From contig PMTP01000172.1 of NCBI GenBank assembly GCA_003167305.1, positions 18,203-23,833 on the forward strand: 5,631 bases of DNA. The letters run 5' to 3'. The notes below the pieces were generated by a model. The model made no database searches. It worked only from the letters and a program-made list of their open reading frames with translations, and had not been told where the DNA came from. This document shows, in pieces, positions 5,306 through 5,631 of the stretch. How positions within the stretch are numbered: the first letter of the stretch is position 1; each line of letters opens with the position of its first letter. The translations under genes and the position numbers were made by a program. This stretch comes from Acidobacteriaceae bacterium (GTDB lineage Bacteria; Acidobacteriota; Terriglobia; Terriglobales; Acidobacteriaceae).

Positions 5306-5631
5306 ATGCGCATCGGCATTACCTGTTATCCCACCTACGGCGGTTCGGGCGTGGTGGCCACGGAGCTGGGCATCGAGCTGGCCGCGCTGGGCCACGAGGT
5401 GCACTTCATCTCCTATTCGCAGCCCTTCCGGCTGAGCGGGCGCGACAACGGCATCCTCTATCACGAGGTTCCTGTCTCCAGTTATCCGCTCTTCGAGTTC
5501 CCGCCCTACGATCTGGCGCTGGCCTCGCGGATGGCCGAGATCGCCGAGTTGTATTCGCTGGATCTGCTGCACGTGCATTACGCCATTCCGCACTCGGTGA
5601 GCGCGCTGCTGGCGCGGCAGATGCTGGCCTC
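5306..5631 (+). CDS. bshA: N-acetyl-alpha-D-glucosaminyl L-malate synthase BshA (bacillithiol biosynthesis), 3' partial
   Basis: The first 108 codons of a GT4-family, GT-B-fold glycosyltransferase are present; the full protein is usually about 375-385 residues, so the C-terminal donor-binding domain lies beyond the window. BshA joins UDP-GlcNAc and L-malate to give GlcNAc-malate and UDP, the first step to bacillithiol, a cytoplasmic low-molecular-weight thiol. Diagnostic blocks are 'MRIGITCYPTYGGSGVVATE' (1-20) with the Gly-rich loop, 'GHEVHFISYSQPFRL' (29-43), 'SYPLFEFPPYDLALASRMAE' (59-78) and 'DLLHVHYAIPHSVSALLA' (86-103). These are nearly invariant in BshA and separate it from generic GT4 enzymes. 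The ATG matches the family start; only a weak purine stretch (gacgaga, 5294-5300) precedes it. Bacillithiol genes are known in Bacillota, Deinococcota, Bacteroidota and Acidobacteriota, which supports the taxonomic guess. Confidence 0.93.
   Translation, partial: MRIGITCYPTYGGSGVVATELGIELAALGHEVHFISYSQPFRLSGRDNGILYHEVPVSSYPLFEFPPYDLALASRMAEIAELYSLDLLHVHYAIPHSVSALLARQMLA

Overview
The window reads as a chromosomal stretch from an Acidobacteriota-like bacterium (class Terriglobia is the best guess, made by inference). The pointers are chitobiase-type CHB_HEX_C repeats ending in a transmembrane/poly-glycine tail, a bacillithiol gene (bshA), a ChbG/HpnK deacetylase and high-G+C core genes. No rRNA or marker gene is present to prove it.

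Left part (1-1573): the 3' part of a large surface protein runs rightward. It holds two 83-residue CHB_HEX_C repeats, a TIG/IPT domain, an Ig-like domain and a membrane-hairpin tail. A single extra C at 333/334 breaks its frame. Next comes a decayed fragment of an L,D-transpeptidase (YkuD) that keeps the catalytic His/Cys motif but carries an amber codon and lacks both ends.

Middle part (1562-3420, minus strand): read from the right, this is the wreck of a tRNA-anchored integrated element. A complete tRNA-Val(UAC) is followed 183 bp later by the first 21 codons of a P4-type tyrosine integrase. That fragment runs straight into the remains of an IS3-family insertion sequence. The whole centre of the IS is missing and is replaced by two 41-bp hairpin repeats. 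The last transposase codons overlap the start of a 250-aa protein of unknown function, which is followed 4 bp later by a YdcF/SanA-like DUF218 gene. These two genes form a likely operon and may be element cargo. The left end of the element is not visible; the broken YkuD gene is one candidate boundary.

Right part (3546-5631, plus strand): three G+C-rich genes look like ordinary chromosome. They are a ChbG/HpnK-family carbohydrate deacetylase (GTG start), an isoprenylcysteine-carboxyl-methyltransferase-like membrane protein (TTG start) and the first 108 codons of bshA, which begins bacillithiol synthesis. An interspersed 'HPERS'-type repeat lies in the gap before bshA. No CRISPR array, toxin-antitoxin pair or complete novel system was seen. 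The most informative feature is the nested decay at the tRNA-Val site.
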